A program made the translations under genes and the position numbers. Shown here piece by piece: positions 26,515-35,190 of a stretch of DNA of 64,000 nt. The notes under the pieces are model-generated. The model was not told the origin of the DNA, searched no databases, and saw only the letters and a list, made by a program, of their open reading frames with translations. Origin of the DNA: Marinobacter profundi (GTDB taxonomy: Bacteria; Pseudomonadota; Gammaproteobacteria; Pseudomonadales; Oleiphilaceae). The stretch is from assembly GCF_002744715.1 (NCBI RefSeq), contig NZ_KZ319367.1:551785-615784 (forward strand). Direction: 5' to 3'. The stretch's first letter is position 1, and the number at the start of each line of letters is the position of its first letter.

Positions 26515-27174
26515 TCAGTTACTGTTGTTTCTGAGGCGTTCACGGAGCTGTTCAAGGCGGCGGCGGATCTCCTCTCGGCGTTGCTCGTCGGCAGCGGGTG
26601 TTGCGGGAATGGTCACCCCGCCTCCGGATGCCGCGGGTGTGACGGATGGGGTGGCGGTATCGTAGCCCGGCGAATCATTGCTGTCTGCGACGTCCATGCC
26701 GCTGCGATCCTCGGTCTCGGGAAAATACAGGTTCTCGAGCTTGCCGGCCCGTTCGATGATCACGCGCCGGGGGTGGACTGACCGCAATTTGGCGTTACCG
26801 GGCAGTTCGTCGCCCACCAGGTAGGCTTCGGTTTTGCCTTTGTCATCTTCAACCAGTGCGCTGCCCGGGAAGTCGCCGTCGGCAGCCAGCACACCGCGAA
26901 GGAACAGACGCAGGTTGGTTTCCGGCAGGTTTTCGGTGTCCACAGCCTGGGCAGCCGCACTCTGGTCGGCGGTGCCAAACAGGTCGATACTGGATAAGTC
27001 AACTTCCGGCTCGCGGGATTCCGGAGTGGTAACCTGGCTGGTCGCGCCGGCGTCGGTGCGGGTTTTCTGCTCCATCTGCCAGAAGCTGTAACCCTGCCAA
27101 GACAGGGTCGCGACCATGGCAAGGATGGCCAGCAGGCTGAGAAGAGCAGGTAACCGGGGGCTGATAACAGACAT
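26515..27174 (-). CDS. gspC: Type II secretion inner-membrane protein GspC (short, coiled-coil type)
   Basis: The protein has 219 residues from ATG 27174, preceded by AGGA six bases upstream (27181-27184); an in-frame start at 27195 is less supported. It has an N-terminal transmembrane helix (about 8-27), then the GspC homology region (about 75-140, LRLFLRGVLAA..., the LVGDEL strand and the VIIERAGKLENLYF strand) that docks on the secretin. The C-terminus is a charged helix of coiled-coil type instead of a PDZ domain, as in Pseudomonas XcpP. It is divergent from gspE, as xcpP is from xcpR, but the next gene is a LapG-like protease rather than gspD. Confidence 0.83.
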   Translation of the reverse strand: MSVISPRLPALLSLLAILAMVATLSWQGYSFWQMEQKTRTDAGATSQVTTPESREPEVDLSSIDLFGTADQSAAAQAVDTENLPETNLRLFLRGVLAADGDFPGSALVEDDKGKTEAYLVGDELPGNAKLRSVHPRRVIIERAGKLENLYFPETEDRSGMDVADSNDSPGYDTATPSVTPAASGGGVTIPATPAADEQRREEIRRRLEQLRERLRNNSN

Positions 27175-27227
27175 TGATGTTCCTGGTAACGGCATTTTAA
27201 TCAGTAAAAGGCAGTATAGTGTATAGA

Positions 27228-27280
27228 GTTATTCAGCGGTTCCATATCCTATGGTAGCCTTTCTGAATTAATTGAATAAC
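27228..27280. promoter_or_regulatory. Divergent gspC/gspE control region with two inverted repeats
   Basis: The outer perfect 8-bp arms GTTATTCA (27228-27235) and TGAATAAC (27273-27280) enclose a second dyad, CCATA (27242-27246) and TATGG (27250-27254) with a three-base centre. This AT-rich stretch is the only space for promoters of both T2SS arms. No convincing -35/-10 pair could be fixed. Confidence 0.4.
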
Positions 27281-27332
27281 AAGGATTTCCGGGGCCCGAA
27301 ATGACTGGCCCGTCAACACAACGAGGACAGCC

Positions 27333-28841
27333 TTGAACACAGACATCGAACTCCAGCCGCAGGATGCGCCGCTGGGCCGTCTGCCCTTCACCTTTGCAAA
27401 GCGCAACGGGGTCATCCTGACCCGCGACGAAGACGGTGAACCGGTTATCCTGGTCCGTCCGGGCGCGGTCCACACGGCGCTGGCCGAAGCCAACCGCATC
27501 AGCGGCGGGCGGGCCCGCTTTGCGCCAATTGCCCCGGAGCACTTCGACGAGGCCCTGAACGCTGCCTACCAGAGTGACTCTACCGAAGCCATGCAGATGG
27601 TAGAAGGTATCGGCGACGACATGGACCTGGCGTCCCTGGCGGACTCGGTTCCCGAAACCGAGGATCTGCTGGAGCAGGAGGACGACGCACCGATCATCCG
27701 GCTGATCAACGCCATTCTTACTGAAGCGGTCAAGACCAACGCTTCGGACGTGCATATTGAAACCTATGAGAAACGCCTGGTGGTCCGCTTCCGGGTTGAT
27801 GGCGTGTTGCGTGAGGTGGTGCAGCCCAAGCGAGCCCTCGCGCCGCTGCTGGTGTCCCGCATCAAGGTCATGGCGAAGCTGGATATCGCCGAAAAGCGGG
27901 TTCCACAGGACGGTCGGATCGCCCTGCGGGTTGCCGGCCGGGAAGTGGACATCCGGGTATCCACCATGCCTTCCGCCAGTGGCGAGCGGGTAGTGCTGCG
28001 TCTGCTGGACAAGCAGGCCGGGCGCATTCGCCTGGAATCCCTCGGCATGGCCGGCAACGATCTCAAGGTGCTGCGCAAGCTGATTTCGCGGCCCTACGGC
28101 ATCCTGCTGGTGACCGGCCCGACCGGCTCCGGTAAATCCACCACGCTCTATGCCTCGCTGCAGGAAATCAACGACCGTACCCGCAATATCCTGACGGTCG
28201 AAGACCCCATCGAGTACAACCTGCCGGGCATCGGCCAGACCCAGGTCAACCCGAAGGTGGATATGACATTTGCCCGGGGCCTGCGGGCCATCCTGCGTCA
28301 GGATCCGGATGTGGTGATGATTGGTGAGATCCGTGACCTGGAAACCGCTGAAATTGCGGTACAGGCCAGTCTGACCGGCCACCTGGTGTTGTCCACACTG
28401 CACACGAACACTGCGGTCGGTGCCATTACCCGTCTGATGGATATGGGGATTGAGCCATTCCTGATCTCTTCGAGTCTGGTGGGTATCGTGGCCCAGCGCC
28501 TGGTGCGGGTCCTGTGCAATGAGTGCAAGGAACCCTACACCCCGGGCGAGGAGCAGTGCGAATTCCTCCAGCAGGACCCTGCCAACCCGCCCACGATATA
28601 CCGGGCAAAGGGCTGCGATGCCTGCAACCAGCTGGGTTACCGGGGCCGGATTGGTATCTATGAAGTGGTGGAGATTACCGAACAGATCAGCTCGCTCATC
28701 CACAAGCGTGCCGGTGAACTGGACCTGGAACACGAGGCCCGGCGTGCCGGTCCGAGTATTCATGCCGACGGTGTTACCAAGATCCTTGACGGAATGACGA
28801 CGATGGAAGAAGTTCTCCGCGTCACCCACCGGAGCCGATGA
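27333..28841 (+). CDS. gspE: Type II secretion ATPase GspE
   Basis: The protein has 502 residues from a TTG start behind GAGGACAG (about 27323-27330). The N-terminal domain (1-115) binds GspL in the family. The ATPase core has Walker A GPTGSGKST (262-270), an Asp box around RNILTVEDPIEY (285-296), Walker B DPDVVMIGEIRD (325-336) and a His box near HLVLSTLHTNTA. A zinc module with C395-x2-C398 and C428-x2-C431 is intact. It is a cytoplasmic hexamer that powers pseudopilus assembly. First gene of the plus-strand operon gspEFGHIJKLM. Confidence 0.95.
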   Translation: MNTDIELQPQDAPLGRLPFTFAKRNGVILTRDEDGEPVILVRPGAVHTALAEANRISGGRARFAPIAPEHFDEALNAAYQSDSTEAMQMVEGIGDDMDLASLADSVPETEDLLEQEDDAPIIRLINAILTEAVKTNASDVHIETYEKRLVVRFRVDGVLREVVQPKRALAPLLVSRIKVMAKLDIAEKRVPQDGRIALRVAGREVDIRVSTMPSASGERVVLRLLDKQAGRIRLESLGMAGNDLKVLRKLISRPYGILLVTGPTGSGKSTTLYASLQEINDRTRNILTVEDPIEYNLPGIGQTQVNPKVDMTFARGLRAILRQDPDVVMIGEIRDLETAEIAVQASLTGHLVLSTLHTNTAVGAITRLMDMGIEPFLISSSLVGIVAQRLVRVLCNECKEPYTPGEEQCEFLQQDPANPPTIYRAKGCDACNQLGYRGRIGIYEVVEITEQISSLIHKRAGELDLEHEARRAGPSIHADGVTKILDGMTTMEEVLRVTHRSR

Positions 28842-28844
28842 CCC

Positions 28845-30056
28845 ATGCCGGCATTTGACTACAAGGCCCTGGACGCCCGGGGCCGGCAGAAGCAAGGCGT
28901 TCTGGAGGGAGACAGTGCCCGCGCTATTCGCCAGCAACTGCGAGAGCGTGGGCTGACGCCACTGGCGGTCGAGCCGGCTGCGGAAAAACAGGTTCGCACC
29001 AATCCCTTAAGCCGGCGCGGCAGCCTGGGGCCGGCGGACCTGGCCCTGGTTACCCGACAGCTGGCAACGCTGATCCAGTCCGGTATCCCGGTCGAGCAGG
29101 CACTGTCGGCCGCCGCCCAGCAGTCCGGTAACCAGCGCATCAAGGGCATGCTGATTGCCATTCGAGCCAAGGTCATGGAAGGTCATACCCTGGCGGACAG
29201 CCTGGGTGAGTTTCCCAGGGCCTTTCCGCGGCTGTATCGGTCCACGGTGGCAGCCGGCGAGCATGCGGGCCACCTTGATCTGGTGCTGAACCGGCTTGCC
29301 GACTATACCGAGTCCCGCCAGGAAGCCCGCCAGAAGATTCAGCTGGCGGCCATCTATCCGATCATTCTCAGTGTGGTGGCCATTGCCATCGTGGTGTTCC
29401 TGCTGACCTACGTGGTGCCGGACATTATTGAAGTTTTCGTCAAGCAGGGCCAGGAGTTGCCGACCCTGACCCGGGTCATGTTGGCGATGTCGGAATTCCT
29501 GGCAGATTTTGGTGTCTATCTGTTGATCCTGTTGATAGTCGCGGTGGTCGCGTTCCGGTTGTCCCTGCGCAAGCCAGCGGTGCGGTTGCGGTTTCACCGG
29601 TCGTTGCTCAACATGCCCATGTTCTCGGGCATGGTGCGCGGCGTTAATACCGCCCGTTATGCCAGTACGCTGAGTATCCTGACCACCAGTGGCGTCCCCC
29701 TGGTAGACGCGATGCGGATTGCCGGGGAGGTGCTGTCCAACGACTTTCTGCGTCAGGAGCTCCGGGGCGCCGCCCAGAAAGTGAGTGAAGGGGGATCCCT
29801 GCACCGTTCTCTGGATCAGACCGGGTACTTCCCGCCGATGATGTTGCACATGATTGCCAGCGGTGAATCCAGCGGCGAGCTGGACAGCATGCTTGAACGC
29901 ACCGCGAGAATGCAGGAGAACACGCTGCAGGCCAAGATTGCCGCTATTGTGGGGCTGTTCGAGCCAATGATGTTGCTGGTCATGGGCGTAGTGGTGCTGA
30001 TTATCGTCCTGGCCATCATGCTGCCCATCCTTAACATGAGCAATCTGGTGGGCTAG
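28845..30056 (+). CDS. gspF: Type II secretion inner-membrane platform protein GspF
   Basis: The protein has 403 residues with the two T2SSF repeats (about 70-195 and 273-395) and three transmembrane helices: near 168-190 (IYPIILSVVAIAIVVFLLTYVV), 215-240 and 370-395. MPAFDYKALDARGRQKQGVLEGDSA-type N-terminus is characteristic of the family. It starts three bases after the gspE stop, with GGAG about ten bases upstream. It is the membrane platform linking GspE to the pseudopilins. Confidence 0.95.
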   Translation: MPAFDYKALDARGRQKQGVLEGDSARAIRQQLRERGLTPLAVEPAAEKQVRTNPLSRRGSLGPADLALVTRQLATLIQSGIPVEQALSAAAQQSGNQRIKGMLIAIRAKVMEGHTLADSLGEFPRAFPRLYRSTVAAGEHAGHLDLVLNRLADYTESRQEARQKIQLAAIYPIILSVVAIAIVVFLLTYVVPDIIEVFVKQGQELPTLTRVMLAMSEFLADFGVYLLILLIVAVVAFRLSLRKPAVRLRFHRSLLNMPMFSGMVRGVNTARYASTLSILTTSGVPLVDAMRIAGEVLSNDFLRQELRGAAQKVSEGGSLHRSLDQTGYFPPMMLHMIASGESSGELDSMLERTARMQENTLQAKIAAIVGLFEPMMLLVMGVVVLIIVLAIMLPILNMSNLVG

Positions 30057-30107
30057 GCAGCCACAGGGACATGGAAACAGGAAACTGAAAAAGGAAACGT
30101 TCGACAA

Positions 30108-30560
30108 ATGAGAGTTATGACAATGGAACACAAAGGTACACAACGCGGTTTCACCCTGATCGAAATCATGGTGGTGATGGTGATCCTCGGGCTGCTGGTC
30201 GCAATTGTTGCCCCCAATATCATGGGGCGAAGTGATCAGGCCAAGGTAACCGTAGCGGAGACCCAGCTCAGCAATATTGCCAATGCCCTGGACCTGTACC
30301 GCCTCGATAACAGTCATTACCCATCGACCCAGCAAGGCCTCGAAGCCCTGGTACAACAGCCCAGTGGCACCCCGGAACCGAAGAACTGGAACCCGGACGG
30401 CTACCTGAAGAGCGTCCCGGAAGACCCCTGGGGAGCGCCTTACCAGTATGTGAGCCCGGGCACCGAAGGTCCCTACGACCTTTACTCCTTTGGCTCTGAC
30501 GGCCAGGAAGGCGGCGATGGTGACGCTGCAGACATCAGTGTGTGGGCGTCCGGGAAATAA
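30108..30560 (+). CDS. gspG: Major pseudopilin GspG
   Basis: The protein has 150 residues. The prepilin motif RG/FTLIEIMVVMVILG has the conserved Glu at +5; the C-terminal part has the GspG blocks LDLYRLDNSHYPSTQQGLEAL, PKNWN.DGYL and DPWG.PYQY, including calcium-site residues. It is processed by the prepilin peptidase (not in this window). In-frame ATGs at 30117 and 30123 would shorten the leader; 30123 gives a nine-residue leader typical of GspG, while AAGGAAA upstream fits 30108 only loosely. Confidence 0.95.
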   Translation: MRVMTMEHKGTQRGFTLIEIMVVMVILGLLVAIVAPNIMGRSDQAKVTVAETQLSNIANALDLYRLDNSHYPSTQQGLEALVQQPSGTPEPKNWNPDGYLKSVPEDPWGAPYQYVSPGTEGPYDLYSFGSDGQEGGDGDAADISVWASGK

Positions 30561-30565
30561 AACCG

Positions 30566-31093
30566 GTGCTGACAAGGCCGTCGTCCGCGGGTTTTACCCT
30601 GATCGAGATTCTCGTTGTGCTGATAGTGGTCGGCTTGCTGGCAGCGCTTGCGGTGATCAGTATTGGCGACGGTGGCCGCCAGCGGGAGCTGGAAAACGAA
30701 GTCAGGGAGCTTTACCTGCTTATGCAGACGGCCTCCGAACAGGCGGTTCTCAACAACCAGGAGCTGGGCCTGCTCATTGAAGAGGACCGCTACCAGTTCG
30801 TGGTTTATGACGACGAGAATGGCGACTGGGAACGTAAGGGCGATCGCCTGTTCAGTGCCCGCCAGTTGCCGGAATGGATGACCGTTACCGAATTCATCGA
30901 GAACGACCTTCCGCGGCTGTCCTCCAACGAGGATCGCCTGCGTCCGGATGTGGTGTTTTTCTCCAGCGGAGAGTTCACTCCCTTTGAGCTGGAGTTCACC
31001 ATCGGATCGGTCAGCGACCGCCGTCACCTGATCTGGTCCGACGGCCTGTCACCGCTGGAGTGGATTGCTCCGGGAGAACAGCGGGATGAGTAG
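30566..31093 (+). CDS. gspH: Minor pseudopilin GspH
   Basis: The protein has 175 residues from GTG 30566, just after the gspG stop; this start gives a nine-residue prepilin leader MLTRPSSAG before FTLIEILVVLIVVG with Glu at +5. A GTG at 30542 overlapping gspG would add eight residues. The C-terminal beta-rich domain is typical of GspH, with LLMQTASEQAVLNNQELGLLI near 50. It is part of the pseudopilus tip region. Confidence 0.88.
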   Translation: MLTRPSSAGFTLIEILVVLIVVGLLAALAVISIGDGGRQRELENEVRELYLLMQTASEQAVLNNQELGLLIEEDRYQFVVYDDENGDWERKGDRLFSARQLPEWMTVTEFIENDLPRLSSNEDRLRPDVVFFSSGEFTPFELEFTIGSVSDRRHLIWSDGLSPLEWIAPGEQRDE

Positions 31094-31112
31094 CGGGATG
31101 AGGAGCGCCAGG

Positions 31113-31493
31113 ATGGGCGACCGCAGGCATTCGGGCTTTACGCTGATTGAGGTGCTGGTGGCGCTGCTGGTGTTCGGACTGATCGCCACGGCGGCCTCGG
31201 AAGTTGCCAGTCAGTATATCAACAGTTATGAACGGGTCAGAGACAAGACGCTGGCGAGCTGGATTGCCGACAACCGGATGAATGAAATGCGGCTGGCCGA
31301 GGCTCTGCCGGGTATTTCCGAAACCACCGACGACCTGGATTTCGGCCAGTACCGCTGGCAGGTAACCACCGCGGTTCTCGGCACCGCCGAACCTACCATG
31401 CGACGGGTGGATGTCACCGTTGCCCGCATCCCCGCCAGTGGTTCCGAACCTTATGCGGTTCACGCCCTGTCCGGTTTCATCGGGGAGCCGTGA
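31113..31493 (+). CDS. gspI: Minor pseudopilin GspI
   Basis: The protein has 126 residues from ATG 31113, preceded by AGGAG (31101-31105) at seven bases; upstream in-frame ATGs (31086, 31098) lack a good site. The prepilin motif SG/FTLIEVLVALLVFGL has Glu at +5, and the family block WIADNRMNEMRL lies near residue 50. It nucleates the GspI-J-K tip complex. Its stop is followed at once by gspJ. Confidence 0.9.
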   Translation: MGDRRHSGFTLIEVLVALLVFGLIATAASEVASQYINSYERVRDKTLASWIADNRMNEMRLAEALPGISETTDDLDFGQYRWQVTTAVLGTAEPTMRRVDVTVARIPASGSEPYAVHALSGFIGEP

Positions 31494-31495
31494 CC

Positions 31496-32287
31496 ATGCC
31501 GCCGACCAAGCCGCAGACCAGGCGTTACCAGCAGGGCTTCACCCTCATGGAGGTGCTGATTGCCGTCACCATCACCGCGGTGATTGGTCTCGGAGTCTGG
31601 CAGGTGCTGAACGGGGTTATCAGTTCCCGGGACAGGGTGAATGAGGTTTCCGCCGAATTTGACCAGCTGCTGCGTACCTTCCTGTTGATGGAGCGGGATC
31701 TTGGCCAGGTGGTCAATCGCCCGGCCCGCAACATCTATGGCGATTTCGAGCCGGCGTTCACCAGCCAGAGCGAGGAATTCGAGCTGCAACTGACACGCCA
31801 GGGCTGGCGCAATCCGCTCGGCATCCGGCGTAGCGAACTGCAACGGGTCGCCTGGGAATACACCGGTAGCGAATTGCGCCGGCGTTACTGGGAATCGGTT
31901 GACCAGGGCCAGGAAGACAACAGCCATGACCAGTTGATGATATCCGGGATAAACAGTTTCTCGATCCGCTTCATGAATGACGATCGTGCCTGGGTCGACC
32001 AGTGGCCCAGTGACGAGGCCATGGCCAGTATCGGAACCACCGTCAGCCCGACCGTGCCGTTGCCGCTGGGTGTTGAAATCACTCTGGAGCACGAACGATT
32101 CGGCGAACTGTCCCGGATTTACGCCTTGCCACAGTTCGATCCGGCGACCGCGCAGGGCATCGTGAATCAGGCCAATGACCAGGAGCCGGGCGGGCAGAGC
32201 GATACCGATGACACGGAAGAAAGTGACCAGGACGCCACCGGGGCAACGCCGGCTGACAACCAGGACGCAGGGGTTAACCCGCAATGA
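31496..32287 (+). CDS. gspJ: Minor pseudopilin GspJ
   Basis: The protein has 263 residues from ATG 31496, eight bases after GGGGAG. The prepilin motif QQG/FTLMEVLIAVTITAVIG has Glu at +5. The central block LLRTFLLMERDLGQVVNRP is a GspJ hallmark and the globular domain is followed by an acidic, Asp/Glu/Gln-rich tail of about 40 residues (residues 220-263) likely to be disordered. The stop overlaps the gspK start (ATGA). Confidence 0.92.
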   Translation: MPPTKPQTRRYQQGFTLMEVLIAVTITAVIGLGVWQVLNGVISSRDRVNEVSAEFDQLLRTFLLMERDLGQVVNRPARNIYGDFEPAFTSQSEEFELQLTRQGWRNPLGIRRSELQRVAWEYTGSELRRRYWESVDQGQEDNSHDQLMISGINSFSIRFMNDDRAWVDQWPSDEAMASIGTTVSPTVPLPLGVEITLEHERFGELSRIYALPQFDPATAQGIVNQANDQEPGGQSDTDDTEESDQDATGATPADNQDAGVNPQ

Positions 32288-33285
32288 ATCGACGCCCGCC
32301 GTCAGGTAACCAGCAGGGAGTCGCACTGATTATGGTGCTGCTGGCCATGGCACTGGTGGTTATTCTGGCGACCGGTATGACCCAGCAACAGAGTGTGCGG
32401 GTATTCCGTGCCGGCCATTATCTGGCTCAACAACAGGGCCACAGTGTTGCGCTGGGGGCAGAGGTTTTTGCCGGCCAGATCCTCAAGCGGGACTTTGACC
32501 AGGATCGTGAGGATGGCGCAGCGGTCGACAGTCCTGACGAATTCTGGGCCCGTTATTCCGCAATCCTGCCGCTGGATGACGGCGGTGTGGCGGAAGTCCA
32601 GATCGACGAACTGGGCGGACGGATCAATCTGAACGACCTGGTCTCCCCGGCGGGGCAGGTGGACACGACGACCCGGGACCGGCTCGCCCGGCTGCTGCAG
32701 GTGCTGGACATCAATGAGGTGCCAGTGGATGCCATCGTTGACTGGATTGATGACAATGATCAGACAACCAGTGCCTACGGTGCAGAAGACGGTGAGTACC
32801 TGCTGTCCGATCCGTCTTACCGCGCGGCTAACCAGCCCTTTGCCAGTGTCAGTGAACTTCGGTTGATCCGGGGCATGACCGAGGAGGCCTACACCGCATT
32901 ATTGCCTCATGTGGCGGCGTTACCCGTGCATGGCACCGGAATCAATGTAAACTTTGCCACCGGCGCAGTACTGCAGTCTCTGCATCAGGAACTGACGCCG
33001 GCCCAGGCAGAGTCTATCCTTGAGAGAAGAACCGAGGAGCGCTTTGAAAACCTGCAGGATTTCCTGGCATTGCCGGAGTTTGCCGGCCTTGGTCTCAAGT
33101 CCGCTGGCCTGGGCCTGAGAAGCCGGTTTTTTGAAGTTGTCGCCCGCATTACCTACGATAATCGCGTCGCAAGCCTGGTCAGCCTGGTTTACCGAGACCA
33201 GGAGGGCAAGGTCCAGACTGTGCGGCGGGACGCCAGTCAGAAGGCTCGCATCAACAAGGAACCTTTTGCAGTTTCAGAAGGTTAA
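32284..33285 (+). CDS. gspK: Minor pseudopilin GspK
   Basis: The protein has 333 residues. The prepilin-like segment QQG/VALIMVLLAMALVVILATG lacks Glu at +5, as usual for GspK, which caps the pseudopilus. The alpha-helical insert begins DELGGRINLNDLVSP near 105, and the calcium-binding and SAM-like part contains VDAIVDWIDDNDQ near 150 and GINVNFATGAVLQSL near 220. ATG 32284 overlaps the gspJ stop. Confidence 0.93.
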   Translation: MNRRPPSGNQQGVALIMVLLAMALVVILATGMTQQQSVRVFRAGHYLAQQQGHSVALGAEVFAGQILKRDFDQDREDGAAVDSPDEFWARYSAILPLDDGGVAEVQIDELGGRINLNDLVSPAGQVDTTTRDRLARLLQVLDINEVPVDAIVDWIDDNDQTTSAYGAEDGEYLLSDPSYRAANQPFASVSELRLIRGMTEEAYTALLPHVAALPVHGTGINVNFATGAVLQSLHQELTPAQAESILERRTEERFENLQDFLALPEFAGLGLKSAGLGLRSRFFEVVARITYDNRVASLVSLVYRDQEGKVQTVRRDASQKARINKEPFAVSEG

Positions 33286-33302
33286 AGAGGATTCTTAATA
33301 CA

Positions 33303-34607
33303 ATGTCTTATCGCCTTTATGTTCGCCCGGTACCGCCCTTTGCGGATCTGGAATCGGATCCCGGCGCCCAGGTTTATAACTGGGTGCTGGTGGATGCCAG
33401 TGGCGATGCGCAGGCCAGGGGGTTGGCCCAACTCCGGGAACAGATCGAGCAGGCGCTGGGCCAGAACGCCCTGGAAAATGTGCTGCTTATCGGGTTGATC
33501 CCCGGCGATGAGGCACTGTTCTGTTTCGCGGACATTCCCGCCAAGCAGACCCGCTACGTGCAGCAGGCCCTGCCATATGCGGTGGAGGAACAGATCGCCC
33601 AGGACATCGACTCGGTGCATCTTGCCCTCGGAAACCGTGATGAGGCCGGCTTTCGGGTGGCCGCGATTGACCATGGCCAGATGGGTGCCTGGCGGGATCT
33701 GTTCAGCCACTGGGACCATACTCGCCTGGAGGCCATCTACCCGGACGCGGCTCTGCTACCGGTCACCGAAGGTGGCTGGTCCATCTGCCTCGATGGTGAG
33801 TTCGCCCTGATGGCCAGTGACCGGGGCGAGTGGTTGCGGATGCAGTCTGCCAACCTGGTGATGTTTGCCCAGACCCTGGCGATTCCCCCCAGCGAGGAAG
33901 TGGTTGCTGAGGTTCCGGTAACCATCTATGGCACCGAAGCCGAACTTGAGCAGCAACAATCGGTGATTGCCTCGCTGCAGGGATCCGGCCGGCTGGTGGT
34001 CCGGCAACAGCAACTGGAGTTGATGCCGCTGGAATTGCTTGCCCATGCCCATTACCAGCATGCCTGTACACCCATCAACCTTTGCCAGGGCAGTTACTCG
34101 GTAAGGGTCGACCGGGAAAGCCCGCTGAAACCCTGGCGCCCGCTGATTGCCGTTGCATCGGTGTGGTTCGTGCTGCAAGTGGCGGTGGAAGCCGGTATGG
34201 GCCTGTACCATCAACGCCAGGCAAGCCAGATTTCGGACCAGGCCATGGCGATCTACCGGGAAAGCTTTCCCCAGGACCGGCGCACCCACGCCGGCAACGT
34301 GCGCCGGGTTGTCGAAGGGCAGCTGCGGCTTGCCGGATCGTCAGGCGATGTCGAAGGTTTCCTGACGCTGATGAAGTTTACCGGGGAACAATACTCGCAA
34401 TTGCCTGCCCGCGACTCGGTCACCTTCAATTCCATAAATTACAGCCGATCCCGGGGAGAACTGGTGGTTGATCTGCATGCCGATAACTATGACAAACTGA
34501 GCGCCTTGCGAAACGGCCTGGCGGGACGCGGCCTGGAGGCCAACATCGGTTCGGTAGTCAATGAAGCCAGCGGTGCCCGTGGCCGCCTGACGGTTTCAGG
34601 AGGCTGA
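33303..34607 (+). CDS. gspL: Type II secretion inner-membrane protein GspL
   Basis: The protein has 434 residues. The cytoplasmic actin-like region (1-265) includes LLIGLIPGDEALFCFADIPAKQTRYVQQALPYAVEEQIAQDIDSVHLA-type blocks of the family. One transmembrane helix (about 282-302, PLIAVASVWFVLQVAVEAGMG) leads to a periplasmic ferredoxin-like domain. It recruits GspE to the membrane and pairs with GspM. GAGGA lies upstream of ATG 33303, 17 bases after gspK. Confidence 0.93.
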   Translation: MSYRLYVRPVPPFADLESDPGAQVYNWVLVDASGDAQARGLAQLREQIEQALGQNALENVLLIGLIPGDEALFCFADIPAKQTRYVQQALPYAVEEQIAQDIDSVHLALGNRDEAGFRVAAIDHGQMGAWRDLFSHWDHTRLEAIYPDAALLPVTEGGWSICLDGEFALMASDRGEWLRMQSANLVMFAQTLAIPPSEEVVAEVPVTIYGTEAELEQQQSVIASLQGSGRLVVRQQQLELMPLELLAHAHYQHACTPINLCQGSYSVRVDRESPLKPWRPLIAVASVWFVLQVAVEAGMGLYHQRQASQISDQAMAIYRESFPQDRRTHAGNVRRVVEGQLRLAGSSGDVEGFLTLMKFTGEQYSQLPARDSVTFNSINYSRSRGELVVDLHADNYDKLSALRNGLAGRGLEANIGSVVNEASGARGRLTVSGG

Positions 34608-34611
34608 TGCA

Positions 34612-35136
34612 ATGCTGGGACGAATCAAGGAACAACCGGCGGTTGGTAAACTCATCGCACAGTACGACCAGTTACCCAGGCGCGACCAGAAAGCCTTACT
34701 GGTGCTCTCGATTGCAATCTTTATCGGCATTCTCTATTTCGTCATCTGGCGTCCGGTTGCCGATTTTAATGATCGCGCCGTCAGTGCACGGGAGAACGCC
34801 GTCGAATTGCTGGGCTGGATGCAGGCTAATCGGAGCAATATTGCCGCGCTCGCCGCGACAGGGAGCAATGGTGGCAGTACCTCATCCATAGCCAATGGCC
34901 GCGAACTGATGGCCGTGGTCACCCGCAGTGCCGGTGAAGCGGGCATCTCCCTGCAACGGTTTGAGCCGAGTGGTGACACTGCGATTCGGGTATGGCTGGA
35001 AAATGTTCCGTTTAATCAGGTGGCTGCCTGGCTGGAGGGCCTCGGTGACGAGCACGGCATCGTGGTTGACCAGGCATCTCTTGACCGGCGTGACACACCG
35101 GGCCTTGTTTCGGTGAGACTGACACTGGCGATCTGA
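34612..35136 (+). CDS. gspM: Type II secretion inner-membrane protein GspM
   Basis: The protein has 174 residues. A short cytoplasmic start containing YDQLPRRDQKALLVLSIA is followed by one transmembrane helix (about 29-47) and a periplasmic ferredoxin-like domain (about 85-174), the GspM layout. GGAGG is eight bases before ATG 34612, four bases after the gspL stop. It ends the T2SS operon here; gspN is absent and gspD is not in the window. Confidence 0.9.
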   Translation: MLGRIKEQPAVGKLIAQYDQLPRRDQKALLVLSIAIFIGILYFVIWRPVADFNDRAVSARENAVELLGWMQANRSNIAALAATGSNGGSTSSIANGRELMAVVTRSAGEAGISLQRFEPSGDTAIRVWLENVPFNQVAAWLEGLGDEHGIVVDQASLDRRDTPGLVSVRLTLAI

Positions 35137-35190
35137 TCTCCAGGTGCTGTGTCCGGCTCACAATCATCCCAAGAAAAGGGAGCAATGGAA

